Counted from the stretch's first letter, positions 24,976-36,162 are shown. The stretch: DNA of 64,000 bases from Chromobotia macracanthus (GCA_036877525.1 JAZGTH010000088.1:2522501-2586500), one strand, 5' to 3'. Notes: generated by a model from the sequence alone, not told the origin. Translations and numbers: made by a program.

Positions 24976-27063
24976 TCATTTGTCGGAGAGCGAGTGCGCA
25001 CCACAGTCATAGCCTCTCTGAGGCCCGTCTGGGTGATATCCTCCGCTGTGCCAATAGGACGAGTCGCAAACTGTCTGTAAGGAATTGATCTCTGACGCAG
25101 AAGAGTTCCCATCTCTCCGTTTCGATCTCTTTCGATTACGCAGTATGAAGACGAGCATACCGACCACAGTGAAGGCAGACGTGACGAAAACCAACAGCAG
25201 ACCGGGCACGAGCACCGATATGGAGACCCTGCTGGGCTCCAGGTACGAGTTGGGGCGCGTTCCCGTGTCCGCGGGGAAAGTGCTGTTTTTGGACAGGGAG
25301 GTGGGAGGGATCTTTTCGTAAAGCTCGGGGCACATCAGATCGTTTCTGATGCGTCGGAAATCCCTTTTCCAGAAGCTCTCCGGGGACTCGCACTTCAGAT
25401 CGCTCACGATGACGTCTGCCCCGAGCCTCTCCGTCCACTGTTTAAAAGGGACGATTTTGCAAGTGCACTCCCAGGGGTTCCCGTGCAGATCGATCTGGAT
25501 GATGGAGCTGAGCTGATCTAAGACGCCCTGCACCGGGAGATGCGTGAAGTAGTTGTTATGCAGACTTATTTTTGACAAAGAAACGCCCGAGAACACATCC
25601 ACGGGCAGAGCTTTCAACAAGTTGTTATTTAAGAAGAGCACCCTTAAGCTGGGCATGGGGCTGAAGGTGCCCGGCATGATGAGTTGTATGTCGTTATATT
25701 CCACACTGAGATACTCCAGGTTTTGAAGTCCAACAAACATCTCCGCCATTAAGATATCCAAGTAGTTTTTGTCCAGGTAAAGCCACCTCAGCTCGGTGAG
25801 ATTGTGAAACGTGCCGTTGTCTATTCCCTTGATGTTGTTTCCCCCCAGATCCAGTAAGTTCAAGCTCTGGTAGCCTCTGAGCTGATTCCTCTTAACATTA
25901 TGAATGTTGTTGTCGCGCAGATTTAACTCCTGCGCGCTCAGGGGTTTGGGTTTGAGGTTGGCCACGCTTTCTATCTTTTTGCCCTCGCAGTTAACCCCCA
26001 GACCCTGTCTGGTCCCGATTAGTTTACAACTACACGACTGAGGGCAGGTCGAATTGGATGGCGGGTCTCTTTCAACTGTGCCCGTTGCCATCGCCGTGGG
26101 CTTGGTTTTCAGTTGCCAATTCTCCCTCGCTTTTGGACGCTCCTTGTTATGCCCTCCCCCAGTATTATGGGACTCGGTTACCCCGCTAGTTTTAAAGGGC
26201 GTGGGGTGGGGGCCGCGATCGGGGGTCTCGTCCTGGGTGGGGGGCGCAGCCAGACTCGAATCCATGCCGTTCTTTGAGGGGCACAGCTCTGCCTCCGCCG
26301 TCTCGTTTAAGTCGTTGCCCTGCAGTCGTGTGGGCGCCTCGCAGATGACCCGTCCGATGAGCGCGTTCTGGGGGATGTTCTCCAGCCATTCCTTTAGGGA
26401 AACCAGGTCGCAGTTGCAATCCCACGGGTTGTCCTCCAACAAAACCTCCACGATGCCCGGTATCTGCTCTAGAATCCCCTCGTAAGGCAACGTTTTTATA
26501 CGGTTCCCTCTCAGATCCAGATGCGTAATGGGGACGTTCTGGAACACGTTAATGGGCAGCGCGCTAATAAGGTTATCGTTCAAGATTAAAACTTCCAGCT
26601 TACTCAGGTCCCTAAACACGGACGGGTCGATGTCCCTCAAAAGGTTGAAGTCAGCTTGGAGATATTCCAGGTCGTCCAAACCGAGAAACGTACTCTTTTT
26701 AAACGAGCGGATCTTATTGTTATTGATGTGCAGCCGCTTGACGAGCTGCAGTCCGAGGAAAGCGCCCGGCACGATGTCGTGCAAGCCGTTGTTTTCCAAA
26801 TGCAAGCTGACGGCGTTGTAAAAGTTGGCGAACTCGTTGGGGAACAGCCTGGACAGAGAGTTCCCGTGAAGCAGAAGGTGATAAAACTGCGAGCTCGGGC
26901 CGGTCAAGTGATGCAGATTGGTGAGACTCCTCTTCTCGCAGTCGATGTGCAGATCTCCTTCTATTGCATTGCACGAGCAGATCTGCTCCTTACAGACCTC
27001 CCTTGTAACATTTCCAATAGCTACACAAAGAGCCGCCTTCAGCAACACAATCCAAAGCAGCAT
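24976..27063 (-). CDS. slitrk1: SLITRK1-like leucine-rich-repeat synaptic adhesion protein, complete single exon
   Basis: Encodes 695 residues ending in TGA. Visible parts, numbered from the ATG: signal peptide about 1-17; first cysteine cap (Cys24, 29, 31, 42); about six leucine-rich repeats to about 200; C-terminal cap with NPWDCNC (211-261); a Pro/Thr-rich linker; second cap (Cys340, 344, 346, 359); about six more repeats; cap NPWECTC (529-578); one membrane helix about 613-641; then a basic stop-transfer stretch and a 54-residue tail with SEINSLQTVCDSSYWH. Sequons include NVT, NET, NGT, NLT and NST. Order, length and near-identical helix and tail match vertebrate SLITRK1 (human 696 residues), a neuronal surface protein that in the known family binds presynaptic LAR-type receptor phosphatases and affects synapse formation and neurite growth. 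ATG at 27061-27063 is chosen because MLLW matches the family start and A sits at -3; the TTG at 27067-27069 is not a plausible start. The tail has one extra Lys after SLSD. Coding exons of this family are normally unspliced, as here. Confidence 0.96.
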   Translation of the reverse strand: MLLWIVLLKAALCVAIGNVTREVCKEQICSCNAIEGDLHIDCEKRSLTNLHHLTGPSSQFYHLLLHGNSLSRLFPNEFANFYNAVSLHLENNGLHDIVPGAFLGLQLVKRLHINNNKIRSFKKSTFLGLDDLEYLQADFNLLRDIDPSVFRDLSKLEVLILNDNLISALPINVFQNVPITHLDLRGNRIKTLPYEGILEQIPGIVEVLLEDNPWDCNCDLVSLKEWLENIPQNALIGRVICEAPTRLQGNDLNETAEAELCPSKNGMDSSLAAPPTQDETPDRGPHPTPFKTSGVTESHNTGGGHNKERPKARENWQLKTKPTAMATGTVERDPPSNSTCPQSCSCKLIGTRQGLGVNCEGKKIESVANLKPKPLSAQELNLRDNNIHNVKRNQLRGYQSLNLLDLGGNNIKGIDNGTFHNLTELRWLYLDKNYLDILMAEMFVGLQNLEYLSVEYNDIQLIMPGTFSPMPSLRVLFLNNNLLKALPVDVFSGVSLSKISLHNNYFTHLPVQGVLDQLSSIIQIDLHGNPWECTCKIVPFKQWTERLGADVIVSDLKCESPESFWKRDFRRIRNDLMCPELYEKIPPTSLSKNSTFPADTGTRPNSYLEPSRVSISVLVPGLLLVFVTSAFTVVGMLVFILRNRKRSKRRDGNSSASEINSLQTVCDSSYWHSGGYHPDGPQRGYDCGAHSLSDK

Positions 27064-27065
27064 TT

Positions 27066-27092
27066 TCAATACGACAGAATCATCCCCGACAT
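27066..27092 (-). promoter_or_regulatory. upstream ORF in the slitrk1 leader, stops 2 nt before the main ATG
   Basis: On the minus strand an ATG at 27090-27092 opens eight codons and stops with TGA at 27066-27068; two A residues then separate that stop from the slitrk1 ATG. A second in-frame ATG at 27081-27083 has G at -3, a better context than the first. The frame differs from slitrk1. If the mRNA includes this stretch, scanning ribosomes would meet it first, which could lower slitrk1 translation. Use in vivo is inference. Confidence 0.45.
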
Positions 27093-27100
27093 CAAGACAT
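27092..27100 (-). promoter_or_regulatory. minimal upstream ORF (ATG TCT TGA) in the slitrk1 leader
   Basis: A two-codon ORF on the minus strand whose TGA overlaps the ATG of the next upstream ORF by one base. It reinforces the picture of a leader with several start codons just before slitrk1. No evidence of use beyond its position. Confidence 0.35.
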
Positions 27101-27889
27101 GAATGCGATCAGCGAGAGGGGAAGAAACGAGATCTAACTCCGTTTTAAAAACGCAGAGGGCACTCTGCGATTATATCCATGCTCAGCGCGCTGTGCCCAG
27201 ACCCAGACTGAGAGAAATCGACCTCTTTTTTATCACTTCCCCATCGCATGCTCGCAGAAAGCTCAAAGCATCTTCAACTCAAGCAAAATCACTGACCTTG
27301 TGCATCTCATATCTCCGCGGCGCGGGAGCTCTTCTTTCTCCCGCGGTGCTGAAATCACACCCCGCACCGACGCTGATCGCAACGCGTCGCCGACTGATAA
27401 ATCCGTAAATCTTACATCTTTTTTAGTTGCCTTCCCCGGGATGTGTCGGCTCTCGACGGACGTTTTCCAGTCACAAACACGACTGCTGAGAGGCTCCGCA
27501 CTTTTCAGCCCGGCGCGCACTGGTAGATGTAACACCCTCCGCTGTGCTGCGAAGGCACACATCCATCGGATGGGAGATCGCTTGCTTGAGACGGGAGAAA
27601 AAAAAACCTGTCCAGGGCAAAGTGTTGACAATGTGTCGTCCTGTTAGCCGTGCAAAGGTTCAGGTTGGCTTCATTTTCATCAGCGCACGGCGTTAAGTCC
27701 ACTCCGCGTCGCGCTCCTCTCCTTTATCCGATCCAAATGTCTTAAAAGTGGACGGCATTGTGCATTTCCCGATATTCCCGTTTTGCACAGTTTCCAAGCG
27801 AGACGCGCATTTTCGGTAGCGGGAGAGGTACTCCACACAGCACAGGTGTCGTTTGCGTTGAGCTGGTTTCTTATTGCCCCTCTCAGCGT

Positions 27890-27892
<3 letters not shown>
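27101..27892 (-). promoter_or_regulatory. probable 5' leader and CpG-rich proximal promoter of slitrk1
   Basis: Directly upstream of slitrk1 the base composition changes from AT-rich desert to GC-rich sequence with closely spaced CpG, densest about 27180-27560 (for example TCCGCGGCGCGGGAGC and CAACGCGTCGCCGAC). A CpG-dense block next to a neuronal gene start is typical of vertebrate promoters. No convincing TATA box or splice acceptor was found close to the ATG, so an unspliced leader is plausible. The transcription start cannot be placed. Open frames here are short and look like by-products of the GC-rich sequence. Confidence 0.5.

Positions 27893-27922
<30 letters not shown>
27893..27922 (+). 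repeat. (TG)n microsatellite
   Basis: About 15 uninterrupted TG units at the outer edge of the CpG-rich slitrk1 upstream block. Confidence 0.97.
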
Positions 27923-27925
<3 letters not shown>

Positions 27926-29170
27926 GACGGGGAACTGCAGCTGAATGCGGTAAAATAATTAACTACTCGCCGTGCATGCAACAGTGCAGCCGGTGTGCTG
28001 AACCCTCTTCCAACACGGTCACAACAAACACTGCGTCAAAACTATAGAAAGTATGCGCACACAGGCGACGTCACAGCCCTTATGAAATGGCATTGGAAAG
28101 AAATGGGTATTCCTTTAATATTAGCATGCATTGTTTTATTATTTATTTCTATTTTCGTGAGCATGCCATTTAAACACTCGCTTGTTCTATTAAAAGTCGT
28201 GCACACTGATTGAAGTTCTTGAGTATGTGACTGTATTACATTTCTTATCATTTATCAGGCTATGGCTTTCACACGTCACCAAAGATTTTGCTCTTCTGAG
28301 AGCTGGTCTGGGAAAACATGCAGACACCAGGCTCGTGTCTTCGGCTAGTAAATGGGAGGTATGCAGATGCATCTGGTGTCGAGAGATTGGTCACTATCTG
28401 CCCAAACATTCACTTGCTCCGTTCGGGGAAACAAATGGAAACAAGCTCCAGCCATATCACCATTCTAGTTCTGCTATCTTTAGCTGTACTGTATAAACTG
28501 CTTCAGTGTGTCTCAAGTGCGCCCCGGCGTTAAAAGTCAATACATCACCATACTGCATTTTAATTCAAGTGTTTGCTGATTTCTTGGGGAAAAAGAGCAA
28601 AGGCAGTTATGTCAGCAGGGTTGTGGCACCTTACAGCTGAGAGTATTTGATGATGAAGTCACTGTGAAGAAACCTGCATCTGCTTCCTCCTGATCTGAAC
28701 ACAGTTTTACGTACACATGCGGAAACAGTGTCCATATAATGCTAAATAAAGTACAAGCTACACTACAGCGTATAATGTATGGTAAACAGTTTAAACAGAA
28801 ATGGAAACTCTATTTCTGTATGTCCTTGCACTTTATAGAGTTTAGGCGGTATTAGTTGTATACCTGTGACATCTAGATGGTTTCACATGCTGATGTCGGT
28901 TATGTTTACTCTTTCTTCATCTGTTTTTATCATAAACCGATATGGTTGTTTACATTCAGATGACCTGCATTAGTTGTTGTTCTGAATGGAATTATTTGCA
29001 TTTTATTGGTCTTTTCACCGTCTGTCTTTCAGGAGCTGGTCATGTGACTTTTACACATCAGGAAGTTTTCAAGTTAAACTATGTGGTCAGATGATGCAGA
29101 TTTGGAGGACCACATTAGACAAATCAATATAATTCATTTAACAGAGAATTAGGTAAACATGTCTGTCCCA
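27923..29170. other. slitrk1 upstream flank, no gene or recognised repeat
   Basis: Mixed composition, without family A copies. The short frames on both strands lack any recognisable domain. Confidence 0.5.

Positions 29171-29238
<68 letters not shown>
29171..29238 (+). repeat. (CA)n microsatellite
   Basis: About 34 CA units, essentially perfect. Confidence 0.98.
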
Positions 29239-29241
<3 letters not shown>

Positions 29242-29392
29242 CCTCACATCACAGACTTATCTAGTATCTTTTTTTAAAGTCATTGTCTAATTAACTTGTT
29301 TACCACCCAAGCTGTTGCAAGTTAAATGCCAGCACTCATTGGTATTACAAACACAACTGTTGAGAATAAAATGCAAAAAAGCTGTCTGTTTA

Positions 29393-29440
29393 TTTGACTG
29401 TCTGTCTGTCCATCTATCTGTCTGTCCATCCATTCGTCTC
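29393..29440 (+). repeat. (CTGT/CCAT)n microsatellite
   Basis: Imperfect run of CTGT, CTAT and CCAT units. Confidence 0.85.
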
Positions 29441-29454
29441 TTTCCACACACACA

Positions 29455-29536
29455 GACACAGAGGCAGTTGTCATAAATCTTGCTCCACACATGGAAACAT
29501 GTAGTACTGTGGCTTGGCTTGCTCTCTCTCTCTCTC

Positions 29537-29578
<42 letters not shown>

Positions 29579-29663
29579 CACACACACACACACATGCACA
29601 CACAGAGGCAGTCATGAATCTTGCTCCACACATGGAAACATGCAGTACGGTGGCTTGGCTTGC
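29455..29663 (+). repeat. 144-bp-period duplication around (CT)n and (CA)n runs
   Basis: A unit of about 64 bp (GAGGCAGT, CTTGCTCCACACATGGAAAC, TGGCTTGGCTTGCT) occurs at about 29455-29520 and again at 29601-29663. Between them lie a pure (CT)n run (29520-29575) and a short (CA)n run (29576-29602). The local frames read across it are low-complexity artefacts. Confidence 0.9.
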
Positions 29664-31722
29664 TGCTTCTGGTTGATGTTATGTCAATACAGATGTTTGC
29701 AGGTCATGCAAGCAGTACAGTCATGAGCATCTCCAGCCCTGTGTGACCTAACAGTTCAGATGCTGCAGTCTTTACCATCATGTGTTTTGACACTGGGCCC
29801 ACAGATGTGAAAAGAACTCTTGCATCGTTCACATTTGTGTAGCCAGACCAAAGAAACAAATTTCATTGTTCAGAAGGGAGAGCAAGTTGCAAGAACATTT
29901 GATTTGAATGTTTGCCAAGTGTATTTCTGTACATACAGAGACATCTTTACATCTTATACATGTTTGTGGACAATCAATATTTCAGCCTGTTCAGAGGATC
30001 CAGAAGGTGGAGTGGCAATAATCCTGAAGATTTGTATTAAGTAAAGTTCTGTTGAGACAGATTTGGTGTGACATTATATCTGAGGCTCTTTGATGGGGTG
30101 TCATATAGAAAGACATTTGAGAAGGATTCATTCAAATACAGTCTGTTTCCCAGTGTAATATGTGATAAAAATGTCTGTCCTAAAAATCTCGTAGGAGTAA
30201 AATGAATGCAGATGAAAACCAGGCCTGGCGACTGGTTACTTTAACTCAGAGAAGTAAACATATTATAAACACAAACATTATATCTGTTGGTTGAAATAAA
30301 AACAAATGATTCAATCCTCCAAGTGATGTCTGCATGTTGACAGATTTAGCGAAACATTCTTTTTATCAAAATCATTAATTAAAATAAAAACTTTCCATTT
30401 TAAAACAAACTATCAGACAATAAGACATACATTTCTCATTTATAGTGAAAAATAAAAGCATGAATAAATGCAACAACAACAAAGGAAAACAAAATATATA
30501 AACTCAAAACAATGCAATAAAATTATACATAAACCAAATTAGACCGTTCCATATGGCTCCATAATGCAGTGGCACTTTTACTCTTCATAAATGTCAAAGG
30601 TTTTAAAACAACTCTACTTACTGTGTCCTCATAAATTTAGATTTATGTATGCAGAATTTTGGCCGGGATGACTATGCAGTGTACTGATGTATTAATGTTT
30701 TTTTTTAATCTCCCAAAAATATGTTTACATTACATATTGTTACTAAAAGAAAAGCAGTAGATTTAGCTTAACCTAGTGTGCAGGTCAAAAGTAAAATGTC
30801 ACGAGTCCGTGAGTGAGTCATCAATCTTCATTTATTATGTTGTTTGTATTTCCTGTAGTTTCAGATGCCACACAGAAGCACAAAGACCTTCGGTCTCCAC
30901 GGCTGCAGTAAATGGATTTCAGGTTTGTTCATTTCTGTGACTGTTTCAGAGCCTCAATCCACAGAGCCGATCTGTCCTGGCTGCCCTGCCACTAATGAGC
31001 CCGGTTCTGTTGGGAGTGCTCTGCGGTGCTCAACATTTATTTACACAAGTCATGGAGCCCACAGACCGAGATGGCTGCTTTAAACAAGGTACTAAATACG
31101 AATTATTTTTTGACTCCTTGTTTATTTTTCAGAATGCAATAAATATGTGTAAAAATGTGTGTAAAACATCTAAATCCTAAAATGTTATTTAAAACATTTT
31201 AAACTTTCTTGCTGGTTTGCTGTGTTCCAACTGCACTTTACAATGGCTTACTTTTAATTAGATATTGCAATTTAGAGCACTCATTGTACTATATGATACA
31301 GTATGTGTAATATACTATAGTCACACTATGAGTGTTGGCATCCAGACTGTATTCTTTAACCTTGGGCTAACATAAACCTGTCAGTAAAGAAAGACAGATG
31401 AAAGATGATTCAATGGACCATAATGCTTTCTCCACTGGTTCTGGGTTCAGCTTTTGTGCAGCTTTGTGCCTTGGCCTTGGTTTTGAAATGGAAGTGATAC
31501 TTTAAAGTCCAGCTTTCTGAACTCATGAAGAGTTTTTCTTGAGACCTGGTCACAGTTTTTGACCAATGACCTGCAGTTCTGTTAGTAACCATTAGGCCTC
31601 CTTGAAATTCTATTAGTGACCTCTAATAAAAGAGACAAAGACAGAGAGAATATCTGTAAACCAAAAAAGCAAGATTTTGTTTAGGAGAGACCAAGGAGAA
31701 CATATTTTATTTAAAAGTCTGA

Positions 31723-31729
<7 letters not shown>
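29664..31729. other. intergenic, nothing recognised
   Basis: AT-rich, without family A copies, tandem repeats or credible ORFs. Confidence 0.5.

Positions 31730-31772
<43 letters not shown>
31730..31772 (+). repeat. (TA)n microsatellite
   Basis: About 21 perfect TA units. Confidence 0.97.
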
Positions 31773-31776
<4 letters not shown>

Positions 31777-32233
31777 ACATAGATCTTGCCTCGATTAATA
31801 TTCGTTCACGTTGTGTGTTCTGGTTCTTATCAGCACTTCAAAAAACTGGACAACTTGAATTTTAATGAATTTCACCTCAAGGTTTTGCTGCACTTCAGAT
31901 ATCACAACCGTAGCAACTTCAGCTCAGAATGTGCAAATGTTGCAAAGAGCGATACGCCTGTACATAACAATATAACAAGAGTGCTGAACGTCACTGCATG
32001 GTGTCATTGAACAGTGAGGAGGCCCTTAAAGTCTTCTAGATTCCTGCCTCTCTAATCAGATCTCTGCCCTCGGCAATCAAAACTTCTGACATAAGTGTAG
32101 GAGAAACCACATGGGGTACTTTAGCCCCCTCTGAGCTTCTTTACCACACATAAATATAAGCAGATCTGTTCAAGATGATTCAGGTAAATAAAAAATACCT
32201 TGAGTCTTTATAGCAGCAGTTTTTAAACTGAGC

Positions 32234-32550
32234 TTTCACAGGGATCGTTCACAGAAAATGAAAATTCTTCCATCTCTTCCATCATTTTCTTACCATGATG
32301 TCATTCTAAATCTGTACTTTTTTGTGACTGAGAAGCACAAAAGAAGACATTTTGAAGTATGTTGGTAACCAAACAACAGTGGCACCCATTGACATCCATT
32401 GTATGGACACAAAACCACTGAGACATTTCTAAAAACATCATTCTTTTGTGTTCTACTGAAGATAAGTTATAAACAGCACATTTGGAATGAAATGCAAATG
32501 ATGTTAATAATGGAAAAAAGTTTTCATTTTTGTGTGAACTATCCCTTTAA
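32234..32550 (+). mobile_element. TTAAAGGGATAGTTCAC-type miniature element
   Basis: The left end CACAGGGATCGTTCACAGAA and the right end TGTGTGAACTATCCCTTTAA are inverted relatives. The interior contains the near-palindrome-prone segments AGACATTTTGAAGTATGTTG, TAACCAAACA and CCCATTGACATCCATTGTAT of a very common cyprinid element. Non-coding. Confidence 0.75.
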
Positions 32551-32657
32551 TGCTAAATTATTTAAATGTTATTAAAATGGTCATTTTCCCCCAACATTTA
32601 GATCTAGAAAAGCTTTGTTATTGCTCATACATTTATGTTAAACCCTTAATCCTAAAG

Positions 32658-32890
32658 CTACATCCACATTAATCCGGATAAATTTTCCCAGCGCTTTAGC
32701 CTTTTGTCCACAATGGGACAAGCCAACACATAGACAACAACCTCCCAAGTGTGTGCAAATGAACACTGTCTCATTTTAACATGGACTGGGAAGGTGTGCT
32801 AAACACCAGTGTGAGTGGAGAGTGTTTCAAAGGGGAAAAATGTCATTTTTAAATGTATCACACTAGCAGATTAATGTGGTTGTATCTTAC
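32658..32890. mobile_element. miniature element with CTACATCCACATTAATC inverted ends
   Basis: Left end GCTACATCCACATTAATCCG; right end CAGATTAATGTGGTTGTATC, whose complement is GATACAACCACATTAATCTG. About 20-bp imperfect terminal inverted repeats around 235 bp of non-coding sequence. The superfamily cannot be assigned. Confidence 0.6.
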
Positions 32891-32934
32891 AGTGTGTCAT
32901 AAATGATACTGTATCTCAAATGATGTGGCTAATT

Positions 32935-33100
32935 GTCTAGCACCTACTGTAGAAAATATCTAGCACACCTTAGCAATACATCATAGATTTAACCTGACAA
33001 AGAACCTTACAGGAGCCTGTAGTTTTAAGAGTGTAGCATTGCAGCGCTGAGATTTGTGTGAACAAGCACCACTTGCATAATGTTCAGAAAACATTCAGTA
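32935..33100 (+). repeat. TAGCAC...GAACAAGCACCAC repeat fragment
   Basis: TTTGTGTGAACAAGCACCAC and neighbouring CTAGCACACCTTAGCAATAC relate it to 17495..17635. Confidence 0.5.
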
Positions 33101-34829
33101 TTCATGTGTCTAATCATTAGACTGAAGTGCAGCGCTCATGGACTTTTGTCAGAAGAGCTTGAAATGTATATGCTAATTCTGTGCTGTAGCTCGTACTTGA
33201 CTGATGAGATTTGATCACGTTATCTTATCTTGCCTCTAGCTAGACTGTTTGAGCTGTGCATTCTTGTTTTCTTGTTTGAAAACATATGTTAAGATTGCCT
33301 TGTTGATTCTTTTATGCTGTATCCCAAATACTTTCATCTGATGGAACCAGTTTGTTGTAGCTTGCCTGCATGGAGCTAAAAGTCTTAAGAATGTGTTTTG
33401 GATTTGTTGGTTGTACATATTTTGTTTTTGTCATCACTTCCTTTGTAATCTGGTGAAAGCATGTATCTGTGCACGCCTAAAAATAGACAGTGTTTTATTG
33501 TACAGATGGCCACAGTCTAAACAGTCTGTGGACAGGAAAGGCTGTAATCTTGGCTGAGGTCGGATACAGATATATGGGTATATATATGGGTTTCAGGGTA
33601 TGGGTGAAGAACTTTGTTCAGGTTAACTTAAAAATGTAAGCTAAACTCTATCTCTGGCTAAGTGAGGACAGGATGGAAATTAAGAGTTTTATTGAGGGAA
33701 ACATTTTTCTGGTGCTTTATGTACTGGAACTAGAAGATCAAGAACACAGACTAAATCAAGAAACTATCTGGCCAAATTCCCATCCCATGATGTTCTGTTG
33801 CAGGATTTTGCATGATTAATCAAAAAATTTGCCCCTGAGTGATCGCAGGGGGTATTTGCTCATCACAGATTTGCTGATTTGAAATCAGTGGGATTATTTT
33901 TTATTTCAGGTCATGTGAGGATCTGGCAATTTGGAAAACTGATCTGAGATCTACATTTCTGATCCGACCCAATTTGTTTTTGGTGAGGCTATCATGCTGA
34001 AAACATCATGAGAGTCTTATCACCCAGCGTACTCAATAATGGATGAGATAAGTAGAAGGTAATTTGCTGCTGTTGACCTGAACACAGGGGAAATGCGTTT
34101 GAGTGACAGCGCCTAATCTTACTTAATTAGTAGTGCTATGCTTTTATATCGAGTTTTAAAGGACTTTTTCAACCTCTCATGCACAGAAGACTTGGGCTTT
34201 AAGCAAATCATAAATTATGCCTTGACACTTAAAAATATAGATTTAATAAATGGCTACTCTGATGAATGCAGTTTAATGTTTTATTAAAAATGCATGAATC
34301 ATTAATCAAATGCAGTTTAACTTTTTATATGGTCAAATAGACAAACTTTGTAGAACTGACCCTTGGCAATTTAACGTAAAGCAGATCATACAAGATGGTA
34401 ACTGTTGGCATGTCACTCATATTTTCTGCATTTTTAATAAATTATGCCTTGAATTAAATAATTACATAATTAAACAATTAAATATTGCTTAAGAATTGTG
34501 TTGTTGAAGTGACCCTTGACAATTTGCCTTAAATTTTTCAATTACTACTGTAAGTATAAGCATGCTTACCACTTCCTGTACCCTCTCTTCTCTGTTACCA
34601 TGCTATCCTAACATTTACTACAGCCTCTGTTTCTCAGATCATCTCTTTGTTGAAAAATCAAGTCGCTCTCGATTTAGATGTGATGCGTTCTGTTTTAGTT
34701 ATAGCTTGTTGACAATCGGAGAGCTCGCTGAAGGTTTTCCAGCAGTGTTGGCCTCAATTAAGAATCTCTTCTTGCTTATTTTTCATCTTGTGGTTTTAGT
34801 CCTTATTATTGTTTTTTTAAATCAATAGC
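33101..34829. other. intergenic, nothing recognised
   Basis: AT-rich sequence without family A elements. A short near-inverted motif (CAGATTTGCTGATTTGAAATC) near 33870 is too weak to call. Confidence 0.45.
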
Positions 34830-35090
34830 TGGAAATGAGTCACAAGGTTTGTAAATTAGGGGCCCGGCGGCCCCATAAAACAGAGTAAGCACAGACGTAG
34901 CATAAACTGACATCAAAAGCATGCTGAGTTTTTATGCAATTATTGCACTTCAAGCAAGTGTACACAACAGCGTTGCGCAGCGCTGAGGTTTTAATGCCGT
35001 TTTCATTCCAAGCAGCACAGAAGCGACATGCTCCTTTCATATGAAAGTCGGAGCGGAGATTATGCCGGGCTACAGTCCAAAGAAAACCCA
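34830..35090. promoter_or_regulatory. candidate conserved non-coding block
   Basis: Repeat-free, compositionally balanced patch in AT-rich desert, with GGGGCCCGGCGGCCCC near its start, TTTTTATGCAATTATTGCAC and TTTTAATGCCGTTTTC. It lies about 8 kb upstream of slitrk1. The call rests on appearance only. Confidence 0.25.
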
Positions 35091-35848
35091 GAGCCTTCAA
35101 TTTCAGAATGATAGTGATTTTCAGTAAAATGGACATTTTTGAGAATGTTTGGCAGCTTGTACAAAAGCATTTGAAGAATATTTCCACTTTTGCAGGAGAG
35201 ACATTCAGATTCTCTTTTGATAAATGGCTGGTCTCTGCTAATCATAAAAATACATGTAAAAATGAAAGTGATGTGTGATATTATCACAGTGGCCAGTGTT
35301 TATTTTTTATTGAATGTTATTGCTAGTTTATATAATTATATACACACATTACCAGTGAAATGTTTTTCATTATTAGATTTTCACATTGTAGAATGTACAG
35401 TCATCAAAAGTATAACATAATTCAAATGGTGCAGTGTATGAACTATGTATAGACCAGAAAAAATGTTACTCAAATGTATATTAATTTGTATTATTTCTGC
35501 ATGAATACTGGGCACCTGTGGGTGGCTTTTTCTTTATAAACCAGTTTAACCTTTATACCTTAATATTCTTCTCAATAGGTCAGCTATATTGCCTGTCACC
35601 CATTTTTTATGAAACTATTTTGGTCAACTCAAAAAAATGTTGAAATGTTTGACCGGTAGAGTTTACATATTTATACAGTTCTCCTAAAAGTATTTAGACA
35701 CTTGAGACACATTTAAAACGTATGAATATACTAGCATTTTTTAGCAAAATATCAAACCAAGTGACATTTTGTAAAGATATTCCCCATACGCCTGACTAAT
35801 CCTTAACGTTCTAATGTTTAACCTTGTTTAAAATTGTAATGTGTAAAG

Positions 35849-36162
35849 TGATGGCCACTCTGCTAATGTGATAATGAAATGATCATGCTGATAATGCACT
35901 AATGTGATGATTGCTCTGCTAATGTGATGATCACTCTATTGCTATGATAATGTTATGATCACTCTGCTGGTGTGATGATGTGATGGTCACTCTGCTAATG
36001 CAATGATCACTCTTTTGCTATGATCATTTGATGATCACTCTGCTGTTGTGTGATGTATTGAATGCAATGATCACCCTTGCTATATTTGATGATCACTCTG
36101 CTTTTGATGCACCCTCTTGCGATGATCACTCTGCTAATGAGCTTATGTGATGGTCACTCTGC
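35849..36162 (+). repeat. degenerate minisatellite, unit core TGATGATCACTCTGCTAATG
   Basis: Roughly ten imperfect copies of a 25-40 bp unit built on GATCACTCTGCT followed by AATG or a variant. Units vary in length. Unrelated to other repeats here. Confidence 0.9.

Noticed and set aside
26054..26485. 143-codon plus-strand frame opposite slitrk1
   Set aside because: Antisense shadow of the GC-rich slitrk1 linker and cap region.
26656..27102. 148-codon plus-strand frame opposite the slitrk1 N-terminus
   Set aside because: Antisense shadow of a conserved coding exon; no independent evidence.
27263..27647. Overlapping frames in the slitrk1 upstream block on both strands
   Set aside because: Stop codons are rare in CpG-rich DNA; no recognisable protein.
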